Source: Burkholderiaceae bacterium (GTDB taxonomy: Bacteria > Pseudomonadota > Gammaproteobacteria > Burkholderiales > Burkholderiaceae_B). Taken from it: 64,000 bases of DNA. The stretch spans positions 23,092 through 87,091 of the forward strand of contig SCSG01000030.1 of the NCBI GenBank assembly GCA_004322135.1, in the 5' to 3' direction. Position numbers and translations under genes: made by a program. Shown here piece by piece: positions 10,001 to 18,282 of this stretch (position 1 is the first letter of the stretch; each line of letters opens with the position of its first letter). A model generated the notes under the pieces. That model worked only from the letters and a program-made list of their open reading frames with translations. It was not told the DNA's origin and did no database searches.

Positions 10001-13000
10001 AAGGGGCGCGAGTCTCGCGCAACGTCCACAGTCTGGGTTGTGGGCGCCGATGAGTTGTGGTTTGGCGGAGCGAATGATGATCGTATGGATCTCATCCCCG
10101 AGAAAAAAGAGTATGCACCTGGCGAAACGGCCGTGTTCCAGGTACGCATGCCGTTTCGCGAAGCGACTGCTTTGGTGACAATAGAGCGTGAGGGGGTATT
10201 GGCGACTCGTGTTGTTGACCTGAAGGGCAACGATCCGCGTGTGCGAATTCCTATTGAGCCGCAGTGGGGCCCGAACGTTTACGTTTCGGTATTGGCGCTG
10301 CGCGGCAGGTTGCACGAAGTGCCGTGGTATTCGTTCTTTACCTGGGGCTGGAAGCAGCCTGGCGCCTGGTTGCAGGCGTATGGTGGGGCGCGAGGTAAAT
10401 ACAGTGCCCCGACCGGACTCATCGATTTGTCCAAGCCCGCGTTTCGACTTGGATTGACTGAGATCCGCGTCGCGGACGGGCGGGATAAGCTTGTTGTGAA
10501 GGTGAGCGCTGACAAGGGGCGTTATCAGGTGCGCGGCAAGGCCGATGTGACGATTCAGGTGCTGTTGCCCGATGGCAGGCCTGCAGCCAACGGCGAGGTC
10601 GCGTTTGCCGCAGTAGACGAAGCGTTGCTGGCGTTGGCACCCAATACCAGTTGGGCATTGCTGGATGCCATGCGTCAGCGCCGCAGCTATGGTGTGCAGA
10701 CGGCCACGGCGCAGATGCAGATTGTGGGTCGGCGCCATTATGGTCGCAAGGCGGTGGCTGCGGGCGGCGGTGGCGGCACGAGTCCCACCCGGGAGTTGCT
10801 CGACACGCTGTTGTTGTGGAAACCGGTAGTGCGGTTGAATGAGCAGGGTATGGCGCGCCTGACTGTGCCGCTGAATGATTCCATCACGTCGTTCAGGCTC
10901 GTTGCGATCGCCGATTATGGGGCACAGGACTTTGGCACCGGTAGCGCCACAATTGCCGTGAGCCAGGACTTACAGGTTATTTCGGGGTTGCCGGCGCTGG
11001 TGCGTGAAGGCGACAGGTATCAGGCAAGTCTTAGCGTGCGCAATACGACGCGGAGAGAGATGTATGTCGAGGTTGGCGCCAGCTATTCCGGCGTAGGCCT
11101 GCCTGCCGAATCGTTGGCCGCGCGGCAGGTGACGGTATCTGCGGGCATGGCGCGGACAGTGTCGTGGCCTGTGCAGGTGCCGGAAAGCAATTCGCCCGAT
11201 GGCACCTCAGCACTTGAATGGATCTTGCAGGCGCATGAGCTGGGCGGCGATCCGGTTCGGACTGCAGCGATTCCGGCTGCGACGGTGGATCAGGCGCGAA
11301 ACACGAGTGTTGGGGTCTTGGCAGCAACGGCAATAACGACAGGCATTCTTGCTGCCGATCGAGTGGCTGTGAGACAGAAGCTTTTGCCGGGTGTGCCCAT
11401 TTCCGTCAGGCAGAGCACGCTTGAAGGAGTAGAGCAAGGTCGTCCAATACGCCTTGCGGTGCAGGCGCCCGAGGGAAGTCAGAAGGCCGCTCAAGGCCGT
11501 CCACGAGGTGGGCTCGAGATTTATTTGCAGTCGACGCTGGGAGGCACCCTGCCTGGCGTTTCCCAGTGGTTCAGTGCGTATCCGTACACATGCCTTGAAC
11601 AGCTGGGCTCCAGGGCGATTGGCATGCGCAGCACGGAGCAGTGGGCGAAGATCGTTGCTCAGTTGCCCGACTACCTTGATCGCGACGGACTGGCGGGCTA
11701 TTTTCCCGGTGCATCGCATGGCAGTGAAGTGCTTACGGCATATTTGCTGGTGGTGAGCGACGAAGCGCAGTCCCTTGGATGGCCGTTTTCGATTCCACAA
11801 CAGATCCGTACAAAAATGATGCAAGGACTGTTGGCGTTTGCTACCGGCAAGATTGTGCGTAACCGTTGGGCGCCGAAAAATGATCTGGACGTGCGAAAGC
11901 TGCTGGTTCTGGAGGCGCTGTCGCGCGAAGGTCTGGTCAATGCACGCATGCTGGACAGCATTGTGATTGCTCCGAATCGTTGGCCGACTTCCGCTGTCAT
12001 TGATTGGATGACGCTGCTGCAGCGTGTGCCGTCCATACCGGACAGCGCCGCGTCGAAAGCGCAGGCGGTTCAGATTCTGCGGGCGCGGTTGTCAAGCCGT
12101 GGAACCAGCCTGGTGTTGGCTGATGACGCGCAGGATAACTGGTGGTGGTTGATGTCGGGCCCGCAAGTCAATGTGGCCAGGCTTATGCTGGCGGTGATGG
12201 ACGAGCCCGGGTGGGCCGACGATATACCGCGCCTCGCCCAAGGGCTGATGGCAAGTCAGGTCAACGGAGCGTGGCGTACGACTACTGCCAACCTTTTGGC
12301 CAGCCTCGCCATGGAGAGGTTTTCCCGTCGCTACGAGCGTGCGCCTGTTTCGGGGAAAACCAGCCTAAGTCTGACTCCAGGCGGCGCTATCCAAACCTAT
12401 CAGTGGCCGGCTACCGGAGTGGTGGAGCATCAAGCCGTGAAGTCGGCGCGAATAGGCGACATGCTCACCATAAAGGCACCTGTGCCTGTCGCACGATATT
12501 TCGAGCCCTGGGCTGGAAGTGCGCCGCAAACGCTGGTCGTCGAACATCAGGGCTCGGGCCGAGGCTGGGTGACGGTGCGCTCGCTGGCGGCCGTGCCGCT
12601 GGTAAAGCCCGTTATGGCGGGGTACGACTTGCAGCGGCAGGTCGTACCGGTAACCCAGGCCGTTCCAGGACAGTGGTCGCGGGGTGACGTGTACAGGGTG
12701 AAGCTTCGTATTACGGCGCAGACGCCTACGACGTGGGCCGTGCTGAACGATCCCATTCCTGCAGGGGCGATCATCATGGGCGGTGGATTGGGCAGGGATT
12801 CCGCGATTGCTGCCATGGCGCAGAAGGAGGATCGTGATGGCAGTTATGACCGCCCTCCCAGTTTCATTGAGCGCACATTTGATTCAATGCGTGCTTATTA
12901 CGACTATCTGCCTCAGGGAGTAACAACCATTGAGTACACGGTTCGCCTCAATACAGCAGGGCAGTTCCAGCTTCCGCCGACGCGCATCGAAGCGCTGTAT

Positions 13001-13111
13001 CAGCCCGATGTCTATGGGGCGTGGCCCAATACTGCCGGCATGGCCGTGCATGCGGCGGCGTCCGACCCTGGCTCTGCAGAAGCAGCGTTGAAGTCCGGGG
13101 AGGGCGGATGA
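7001..13111 (+). CDS. Bacterial alpha-2-macroglobulin (YfhM-like) with thioester
   Basis: This is a 2036-residue exported protein. It has a signal peptide (MVRRALLLLIVFLSPTVSGA), a chain of macroglobulin-like beta domains, and a thioester motif CLEQ at residues 1531-1534 within YPYTCLEQLGSR. The helical thioester domain and receptor-binding-like C-terminus follow. Bacterial alpha-2-macroglobulins trap attacking proteases in the periplasm. There is no lipobox cysteine after the signal peptide, unlike E. coli YfhM, so it may be soluble. It is longer than the roughly 1650 residues of E. coli YfhM. It overlaps the start of pbpC by 4 bases, the classic partner that repairs peptidoglycan. A GGGAGGGG ribosome site precedes the ATG. 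Confidence 0.92.
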   Translation: MVRRALLLLIVFLSPTVSGAAQIAQFSPQGRVAVVESVKAVFDVPVIPAGDDQAAAPMLVHCDDPDVRGQGRWVDARHWTYVFTERPGPGVQCRASVDSAFRTLSGEPLRGTAQFAFSTGGPHVVFTRPYGPEVDEAQIFVLRFNGKVDPASVASHVTCQAEGLGEEIPVRLIDAAAQRTSILDATNIPDAQRNASVQLVQCKRRLPADAKLQLVVGAGVATPSGVATDKAQIFEYTVRQPFAASFSCLRENANAPCTPVSPITLEFSAPVPSELAAKIRLKTPSVDLSPTMDKNSTYRGTVDRVRFPGPFPAQATMLLELPQGMKDDAGRALSNADQFPLSVPTAPFPPLVKFAAAPFGVIERFAYSPAAMGGDGDTPSVPLSVRNVEASLRAKEFAVSAGTVRDHVTQDDVEVLHWYARLMRLEQGSWTDAQLQRIMRDQAPRSDKGAPVDERGFSALASQKNVRELTLPALDKVDPRPLEVIGVPVEEPGYHVLEIESARLGASLLESRKPMYVRSSALVTNLGVHLKRGRDDALVWVTTLDGGRVVPNASVNVLDCDGNTLATGKTDAQGLWHHMKALNAPEHCDSTGLSGVYVSARIPASHPLAHGKADFSFVLSGWDRGIESWRFNVPTDTEPTPSLISHTVFDRTLLRAGETVSMKHYIRSQTRDGLALPDDAGLPRTLVIEHQGSGERVEQPLTWRKTASGGLDAVSQFKVPKTAKLGVYTVTLKGKKGYTPPDGQFQIEQFKLPVLSGSLKISAAQDSAWLVAPESLNADVQISYVSGGSAARLPISLSGVARDKWVSFDGYDDYSFNAPDPEDGDSDISEQRDVGTRSVFLDKMPATLDAQGGARVAVNSLPATNERARELLFEATFADPNGEIQTLSQTATVWPSSVVAGIRSGSWVEQGQDVVVTGLSLSPSGKPQAGVQMSVRAISRTTYSTRKRLVGGFYSYDSHTEMHDLGVVCHGTTDAQGMLPCHANVKQSGSIELVATARDAKGRESRATSTVWVVGADELWFGGANDDRMDLIPEKKEYAPGETAVFQVRMPFREATALVTIEREGVLATRVVDLKGNDPRVRIPIEPQWGPNVYVSVLALRGRLHEVPWYSFFTWGWKQPGAWLQAYGGARGKYSAPTGLIDLSKPAFRLGLTEIRVADGRDKLVVKVSADKGRYQVRGKADVTIQVLLPDGRPAANGEVAFAAVDEALLALAPNTSWALLDAMRQRRSYGVQTATAQMQIVGRRHYGRKAVAAGGGGGTSPTRELLDTLLLWKPVVRLNEQGMARLTVPLNDSITSFRLVAIADYGAQDFGTGSATIAVSQDLQVISGLPALVREGDRYQASLSVRNTTRREMYVEVGASYSGVGLPAESLAARQVTVSAGMARTVSWPVQVPESNSPDGTSALEWILQAHELGGDPVRTAAIPAATVDQARNTSVGVLAATAITTGILAADRVAVRQKLLPGVPISVRQSTLEGVEQGRPIRLAVQAPEGSQKAAQGRPRGGLEIYLQSTLGGTLPGVSQWFSAYPYTCLEQLGSRAIGMRSTEQWAKIVAQLPDYLDRDGLAGYFPGASHGSEVLTAYLLVVSDEAQSLGWPFSIPQQIRTKMMQGLLAFATGKIVRNRWAPKNDLDVRKLLVLEALSREGLVNARMLDSIVIAPNRWPTSAVIDWMTLLQRVPSIPDSAASKAQAVQILRARLSSRGTSLVLADDAQDNWWWLMSGPQVNVARLMLAVMDEPGWADDIPRLAQGLMASQVNGAWRTTTANLLASLAMERFSRRYERAPVSGKTSLSLTPGGAIQTYQWPATGVVEHQAVKSARIGDMLTIKAPVPVARYFEPWAGSAPQTLVVEHQGSGRGWVTVRSLAAVPLVKPVMAGYDLQRQVVPVTQAVPGQWSRGDVYRVKLRITAQTPTTWAVLNDPIPAGAIIMGGGLGRDSAIAAMAQKEDRDGSYDRPPSFIERTFDSMRAYYDYLPQGVTTIEYTVRLNTAGQFQLPPTRIEALYQPDVYGAWPNTAGMAVHAAASDPGSAEAALKSGEGG

Positions 13112-15357
13112 GATCCGGCGACGTGTTCGCTTTGGGTTTGGGTATGGAACGGCGTGCAGTGCCTGCACGCGCCAACGCTTGGCGAGTGCTGTGGCGCCTG
13201 GCATGCCTGCTGTTTTTCGTCCATGCAGCGGTGGCAGCCGCCATGCCGTCGTACGACGAGGTGCGCGCGCGTTATCAGGCGTCGGACATTGTGCTGCTGG
13301 ATCGAAGTGGCCAGTCGTTGCAGCGGACACGGTCCGATTACCAGGAACGGCGCGGCGACTGGATTGCGCTGAGCGATATTTCGCCCGCCTTACAAAAGGC
13401 GGTGCTGGAGTCGGAGGATCATCGATTCTATGAGCATGCCGGCGTCGATTGGCGGGCGATCGCAGCGGCGGCGTGGGACTATCTTGTGGCACGTGGGCAT
13501 CGCGGCGCTTCGACGCTGACGATGCAGCTGACCGGGCTGGTCGATGGACAGCGGCGGCGCGGCCCACACGGTCGAAGCCTTTCACAGAAGCTCGATCAGA
13601 TGGCGCTCGCTCGTAAGATGGAGCGTGGTTGGACCAAGTCGCAAATTCTTGAGGCGTACTTGAACCTTGTCGCGTTCCGGGGTGAGATCGTTGGTGTTGA
13701 CGCGTTGTCGCGGGTGCTGTTTCAAAAGCACGCAAGCGGGTCGGATGGGCGTGAATCTGCCCTTGCCGCCGTCATGCTGCGTGGCCCGAACGCAAGCGAA
13801 AAAGTATTGACGCGGCGCGCCTGTCTGTTGCTTCGCAAGATGAGCCAGCCGGGCGAGTGTTTGGATCTGCGCGCTTTTGTGCGCGCCAGTTTGCGTCGGC
13901 TATCTGCCGTGCGTGCCGACGCAGAGGGCCTTGCGCCGCACTTTGCACAGTGGTTTGTCGAGCAGCGGCATCCGCGGCCCGGCGAGCGGGTTGTGACAAG
14001 CATCGACGCCAATCTGCAGCGCTTTGTCATTCAGTCGCTACGGCGTCATCTGCTGGCCTTGCAGTCGGGCAACGTCAGCGACGCGGCGGTGGTGGTACTT
14101 GACAACGCCACGGGGGGAATCCTTGCCTATGTGGGGTCGTCGGGTGACCTGTCCAGGTCGGCGTGGGTGGATCATGCACAGGCACTGCGGCAGGCCGGCT
14201 CTACTCTCAAACCTTTTCTTTACGCTCAGGCCATTGAGCAAGAACGGCTGACGGCCGTGTCGTTGCTGCATGACAGTCCTCTTGGCTTGCCCACTGGCAA
14301 TGGACTATACGTGCCGCAGAACTATGATCGGCATTTTTCAGGCTGGGTCAGCGTGCGCACCGCACTCGCGTCTTCCCTGAATATCCCTGCCGTGCGCACG
14401 CTGGTGCTGGTGACCCCGGATGCTTTTCAGCGGCGTCTGGTACAACTGGGTCTGCCGCTGAATCGAATGGGTGATTTTTACGGCTACAGCCTGGCACTAG
14501 GCAGCGCCGATGTGTCGCTGCTGACGCTAACCAATGCCTATCGGGCGCTGGCCAACCTTGGGAACTATGGGCCGACAAGGCTCGCACCGGGTGTGGATGG
14601 ACTCGCGCCGTCCACGAGAGTGATGTCGCCCGCCGCGGCGTGGATTGTTGGCGATGTCCTGTCCGATCGCCATGCACGTGCTCGTACTTTTGGGCTGGAC
14701 AGTCCGCTGGCCACGGCGTTCTGGACAGCGGTCAAGACGGGAACCAGCAAGGACATGCGTGACAACTGGTGTGTGGGCTGGTCGGGGCGTTATACGGTGG
14801 GCGTCTGGGTTGGTAACAGCAGTGGTGCCAGCATGCGGGATGTCTCGGGAGTTTCAGGAGCGGGGCCAACCTGGCACGACATCATGGATTACCTCCATCG
14901 CAAGACAGAGAGTCAGCAGCCAACCGCACCCGTGGAAGTCGTGCAACGGTTTGTCGTATTCGATGGGGGGCTGGAGCCTGCCCGTGATGATTATTTCGTG
15001 GGCGATACCGCTGTGAGCGTGGTGCGCCGGCGTCACGACACTCCGGGCGAAAATGCCATGTTGCGTCTTGTTGCCCCTGTTGATGGCACGATTGTGGCTC
15101 TGGATCCGGATATTCCGCCGGAGAATCAGAAACTATTGCTCCACGCAAAAGGTGGGGCGGGAAGCGGCGTTAGCCGCGCCGTGTGGAAAATAGACGGGGA
15201 ACTGGTGGGCGCTGGCGAACAACTGATGTGGGCGCCGCAACCTGGCAGGCACAAGGTGCAACTATTGGATGCCAATGGCCAGATGCATGGCCGCGCAACC
15301 ATTACGGTACGCGGCGCTGCCCTGAAAAGCGCTACTTCGTTGCTGCCGCGTGGTTGA
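13108..15357 (+). CDS. pbpC: Penicillin-binding protein 1C (bifunctional glycosyltransferase/transpeptidase)
   Basis: The 749-residue protein has a hydrophobic N-terminal anchor (about residues 27-45). A GT51 glycosyltransferase domain follows with the catalytic ESEDHRFYEH near residue 103, then a transpeptidase domain with STLK (S365, K368), SLN and KTGT motifs, and a C-terminal BiPBP_C-like tail. PBP1C works in the periplasm on peptidoglycan and is the usual operon partner of alpha-2-macroglobulin, as here (ATGA overlap). The start at the overlapping ATG is preferred over a longer in-frame start; MERRAVPA, 36 bases further in, is a possible alternative. Confidence 0.92.
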   Translation: MRSGDVFALGLGMERRAVPARANAWRVLWRLACLLFFVHAAVAAAMPSYDEVRARYQASDIVLLDRSGQSLQRTRSDYQERRGDWIALSDISPALQKAVLESEDHRFYEHAGVDWRAIAAAAWDYLVARGHRGASTLTMQLTGLVDGQRRRGPHGRSLSQKLDQMALARKMERGWTKSQILEAYLNLVAFRGEIVGVDALSRVLFQKHASGSDGRESALAAVMLRGPNASEKVLTRRACLLLRKMSQPGECLDLRAFVRASLRRLSAVRADAEGLAPHFAQWFVEQRHPRPGERVVTSIDANLQRFVIQSLRRHLLALQSGNVSDAAVVVLDNATGGILAYVGSSGDLSRSAWVDHAQALRQAGSTLKPFLYAQAIEQERLTAVSLLHDSPLGLPTGNGLYVPQNYDRHFSGWVSVRTALASSLNIPAVRTLVLVTPDAFQRRLVQLGLPLNRMGDFYGYSLALGSADVSLLTLTNAYRALANLGNYGPTRLAPGVDGLAPSTRVMSPAAAWIVGDVLSDRHARARTFGLDSPLATAFWTAVKTGTSKDMRDNWCVGWSGRYTVGVWVGNSSGASMRDVSGVSGAGPTWHDIMDYLHRKTESQQPTAPVEVVQRFVVFDGGLEPARDDYFVGDTAVSVVRRRHDTPGENAMLRLVAPVDGTIVALDPDIPPENQKLLLHAKGGAGSGVSRAVWKIDGELVGAGEQLMWAPQPGRHKVQLLDANGQMHGRATITVRGAALKSATSLLPRG

Positions 15358-15484
15358 CGACGTTGTCGTGCTCGTGGATGCCTGCTTGTCCGTGCCAGAT
15401 GACAAGGCCGAACACGATAAGCCAGAACACGAGAATAATGGTTGTGACCAGGCCGGGCGAAAACTTCTTTTTGTATTCAGCCAT
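15332..15484 (-). CDS. Small single-pass membrane protein
   Basis: A 50-residue protein MAEYKKKFSPG followed by a strong hydrophobic segment (LVTTIILVFWLIVFGLVIW) and a short polar His-rich tail. The 3' end overlaps pbpC by 26 bases on the opposite strand. A longer in-frame start exists but MAEYKKK, with positive charges just before the membrane helix, is the natural one. Function unknown. The hydrophobic design and compact size make it a credible gene rather than a shadow. Confidence 0.6.
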   Translation of the reverse strand: MAEYKKKFSPGLVTTIILVFWLIVFGLVIWHGQAGIHEHDNVVNHAAATK

Positions 15485-15711
15485 TACGGCCTCCCAAAAT
15501 ATGCTTGAATCGTGCGATTCGTATGACCGCGTTGTTAACTGGTTTGCTATGTTGGCACACCTTGGCGCAGTTGCCAAATAAAACACTGTTGGCATTATAT
15601 CTTGCTAACGCCTTGCTGTGTTTTGCAGCACAAAATGATAAATCGTCCGTTCGGATTGAAGGCTTCCTGTTAGAATTTCAGTGGTTCTATAACTAACAGG
15701 CGGGGCATTTT

Positions 15712-16242
15712 ATGAAAATCGTGCGCGTGTTGGTCCGTATTGTCGCACCGCTTGGTTTGGTGATACTGGCGGCGTGTCAAACCATGCCGGCGAACGAAAC
15801 GACTACGGCCACCAAACCCGAGACGACATTGCAAGCGTCCAGCAAGGGTGCTGCCGTTGCCGTATTTCTTGCTGATACGACCCAACATCCGGGCTGGAGA
15901 GCCGTGAAAATTCAGTCAGGCATACTGTATGTGAATCCCCAGCCCATCGTTACACGTGAGGATCTTGTCGGTATCAGGGCGGGGTCGAACAAAGAGGGTG
16001 AAGGGCTGCTGGCCCTCTCTTTGAACGAAGTCGGACACAAGAAAGTTATGTCTGTTACGGCACAGAACCCCAATAAGCGTTTGGCACTCGTTGTTGGCCG
16101 CACTATGCTGGCGGCACCAAGTTACACGACGGGCGTCACCTCCGATCAGTTGGTGTTTGGAGTCGGTACCGAGCAAAACGCCACGGCGGCAGCGCGCGAA
16201 ATTGCCGGCGTCGATGCCCAGCCTGCCAATGGCAGTAAATAA
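15712..16242 (+). CDS. Lipoprotein with a SecD P1-head-like domain
   Basis: This 176-residue protein has a lipoprotein signal ending in the lipobox LAAC (Cys22). The body contains LLALSLNEVGHKKVMSVTAQ and then LALVVGRTMLAAP, which recalls the periplasmic P1 head of SecD, where a similar GKxxSAP strand occurs. This suggests an envelope lipoprotein with that small alpha/beta fold, not a translocase. Function is unknown. It stands alone, followed by a small membrane-protein gene. Confidence 0.65.
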   Translation: MKIVRVLVRIVAPLGLVILAACQTMPANETTTATKPETTLQASSKGAAVAVFLADTTQHPGWRAVKIQSGILYVNPQPIVTREDLVGIRAGSNKEGEGLLALSLNEVGHKKVMSVTAQNPNKRLALVVGRTMLAAPSYTTGVTSDQLVFGVGTEQNATAAAREIAGVDAQPANGSK

Positions 16243-16292
16243 TTGGACGGCGTTAGTCAGCTTATGTCGTCATCTTCGTTATCCAGGCTTTC

Positions 16293-16790
16293 ATGAACCC
16301 ATCCGCACGCTATGATTCGCTCGGATCCCTGTCGTCAATGCTGATGCTTGGATTCCGGTATTTGGCCTGGCTTAACGGACTCGGACTGCTGTTCGTCGTG
16401 TGCTGCGCGTTGGGAATCATTTCGACCGATTTTTCGCCAGGCTGGTTGCGCCTGCCCCTGCTGGCCTTCAGTAGTGGGGTTCTGTTTAGCGGCCTTTCCC
16501 TGCTTTGGGCCTACCTCGCGCAGGTCAGTCTGCATAATCAGGCGGTTGCCGGGTATACGCGGCGTACGCATTGGGTGCCGCTTACCTGCACAATCATTGC
16601 TTACTGCCTGGGCCTTGCGTCCTTTCTCGCGGGTTGCTGGCTGCTCGTCTATGCGGCTAGCGTCAACTACCAGCCGTCAAACGCCGATGACCCCTCTGCC
16701 AGCGATGAAATGGCGCCATATTCGCAGCAAAATCGCGGCCGTTTCAGCACGCGCGCCCCAGTTGCGCGGGATGTCGTTCAATTGCGTTAA
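16293..16790 (+). CDS. Small integral membrane protein, unknown function
   Basis: A 165-residue protein with three predicted membrane helices: WLNGLGLLFVVCCALGIIS, a segment around LLAFSSGVLFSGLSLLWAYL, and IAYCLGLASFLAGCWLLVYA. A polar C-terminal tail follows. I do not recognise the family. It lies 50 bp after the lipoprotein gene and could share its transcript. Confidence 0.55.
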   Translation: MNPSARYDSLGSLSSMLMLGFRYLAWLNGLGLLFVVCCALGIISTDFSPGWLRLPLLAFSSGVLFSGLSLLWAYLAQVSLHNQAVAGYTRRTHWVPLTCTIIAYCLGLASFLAGCWLLVYAASVNYQPSNADDPSASDEMAPYSQQNRGRFSTRAPVARDVVQLR

Positions 16791-16894
16791 GGGTAGCGGG
16801 CGTCCTGGTTGGGGGATGATCTGACAGGCGGGTTCTGGGTGGCGGTCGTTGTATTTTGCCCAAATTACTTTGAAGCCCTCGTAATTTTCTTGCT

Positions 16895-16935
16895 ACCTCC
16901 ATAAAATATGCGCAAAGCGTACATTTTATGGAGGT
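16895..16935 (+). promoter_or_regulatory. Leader hairpin covering the pyrB ribosome-binding site
   Basis: ACCTCCATAAAAT (16895-16907) pairs perfectly with ATTTTATGGAGGT (16923-16935). The right arm contains the GGAGG Shine-Dalgarno of pyrB, four bases before its ATG. The loop holds a further dyad TGCGC-AAA-GCGTA. RNA folding would hide the ribosome site; as DNA it is also an operator-like palindrome. This is strong candidate regulation of pyrB. Confidence 0.65.
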
Positions 16936-16938
16936 GTT

Positions 16939-18231
16939 ATGTCAGTTTCTCAACAGGTGTTCCTTCGCGATGCGATGCGTCGGCTCAACCTCACCCGTGA
17001 CGTTTTCGCCGCGCGTATTGGCGTCAAACGTCGTGCGTTGGATACCTGGCTACTGCCGGAGGGGTCGCAGGAAGCTCGAGGCATGCCCGAAGTAGTGACC
17101 CGTTTCGTGACTGAAATCGTGGATAACGAAGCGCTTCTGAAGAAATATGCGCAAAGCGCACAGTCCGGGCCGTTGCGCAATAGAATTGCTACGGGTGGTA
17201 AACACCAGCTGCTTTCGGTTGATCAGTTTTCGCGTGAATCGGTTGAAGAGCTGTTCCGTATCGCTGACCTGATGCAGCCTATTGCGCGTCGGCAGAAAGT
17301 TTCGCGGGTGCTTGAAGGGGCCGTGCTGGGCAACCTGTTTTTCGAAGCCAGCACTCGTACTCGCGTCAGTTTTGGCGCGGCGTTCTGCCGCTTGGGTGGC
17401 TCGGTGTGCGACACCACAGGCTTCACCTTCTCGTCCATGGCCAAGGGTGAGTCGATTTACGACACGAGCCGCGTCATGAGTGGCTATGTCGATGCCATGG
17501 TCGTACGCCATCCGGAGCAGGGCTCGGTTGCCGAATTTGCGCGTGCGACGAATATTCCGGTCGTCAATGGCGGAGATGGGCCGGGCGAGCACCCAAGCCA
17601 AGCATTGCTGGACTTATACACCATATTGACCGAATTCTCCCGCCTGGGGAAGTTGCTGGACGGTGCAAGCGTTGCCATGGTGGGCGACCTCAAGTATGGC
17701 CGCACAGTTCACTCGCTGATCAAACTGCTGGCCCTTTATCGCGGCCTGAAGTTCACCCTGATTGCTCCTGCGGGACTGGAAATGCCTGAGTACATTATTG
17801 AGCAGGCAAGCAAGCGAGGCCACGTCATTGAACAGACAGCGTCGCTTGAAGCTGGCCTGCCGGGCGCAGACGTCATCTACGCGACGCGAGTTCAGAAAGA
17901 GCGCTTTGCGGATGAAAAAATGCAGGGCTATACCGCCGAATTTCAGGTGAATAAGGCAATAATCGACAAATATTGCCGGCCGGACGTGGTGGTCATGCAT
18001 CCTTTGCCTCGCGATAGCCGCGAAGGTGCGCACGATTTAAGCACGGATCTGAATGAAGATCCCCGCCTGGCGATTTTCCGCCAGACCGACAATGGCATTC
18101 CGGTGCGCATGGCCATTTTTGCCGTATTACTGGGCGTGGAAGGGCTTGTGCAACACTCGTTGCGCGATGTCACATGGAGCCCGCCGTCCCATGTTGGTCC
18201 GGATGACAGCGTTTTTCACGGCATAGATTGA
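16939..18231 (+). CDS. pyrB: Aspartate carbamoyltransferase with N-terminal HTH-like extension
   Basis: The 430-residue enzyme joins carbamoyl phosphate and aspartate in pyrimidine synthesis. Family motifs are clear: FFEASTRTRVSFG (carbamoyl phosphate loop), VVRHPEQG, NGGDGPGEHPSQALLDLYTI and HPLPR. It is about 100 residues longer than a standard catalytic chain. The extra N-terminus (MRRLNLTRDVFAARIGVKRRALDTW) reads like an Xre-type helix-turn-helix. No pyrI or inactive DHOase partner is adjacent. The 5' leader forms a hairpin over the ribosome site, and a 16-bp sequence of the leader recurs at 17143-17158 inside the gene. Autoregulation is a reasonable hypothesis. Confidence 0.9.
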   Translation: MSVSQQVFLRDAMRRLNLTRDVFAARIGVKRRALDTWLLPEGSQEARGMPEVVTRFVTEIVDNEALLKKYAQSAQSGPLRNRIATGGKHQLLSVDQFSRESVEELFRIADLMQPIARRQKVSRVLEGAVLGNLFFEASTRTRVSFGAAFCRLGGSVCDTTGFTFSSMAKGESIYDTSRVMSGYVDAMVVRHPEQGSVAEFARATNIPVVNGGDGPGEHPSQALLDLYTILTEFSRLGKLLDGASVAMVGDLKYGRTVHSLIKLLALYRGLKFTLIAPAGLEMPEYIIEQASKRGHVIEQTASLEAGLPGADVIYATRVQKERFADEKMQGYTAEFQVNKAIIDKYCRPDVVVMHPLPRDSREGAHDLSTDLNEDPRLAIFRQTDNGIPVRMAIFAVLLGVEGLVQHSLRDVTWSPPSHVGPDDSVFHGID

Positions 18232-18257
18232 CGCACGGGACTGCACCGGGGTAAGGC

Positions 18258-18282
18258 AAGGCGGCTCAGGCTGCCTTTTTTT
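18258..18282 (+). terminator. Intrinsic terminator of pyrB, overlapping the 3' end of rdgC
   Basis: AAGGCGGC/GCTGCCTT forms an 8-bp stem (one G-U) with a TCAG loop, followed directly by TTTTT. It overlaps the last codons of the convergent rdgC. Confidence 0.65.

Noticed and set aside
12142..12687. 181-residue plus-strand frame
   Set aside because: Shadow frame inside the alpha-2-macroglobulin gene with no independent start signal or domain.
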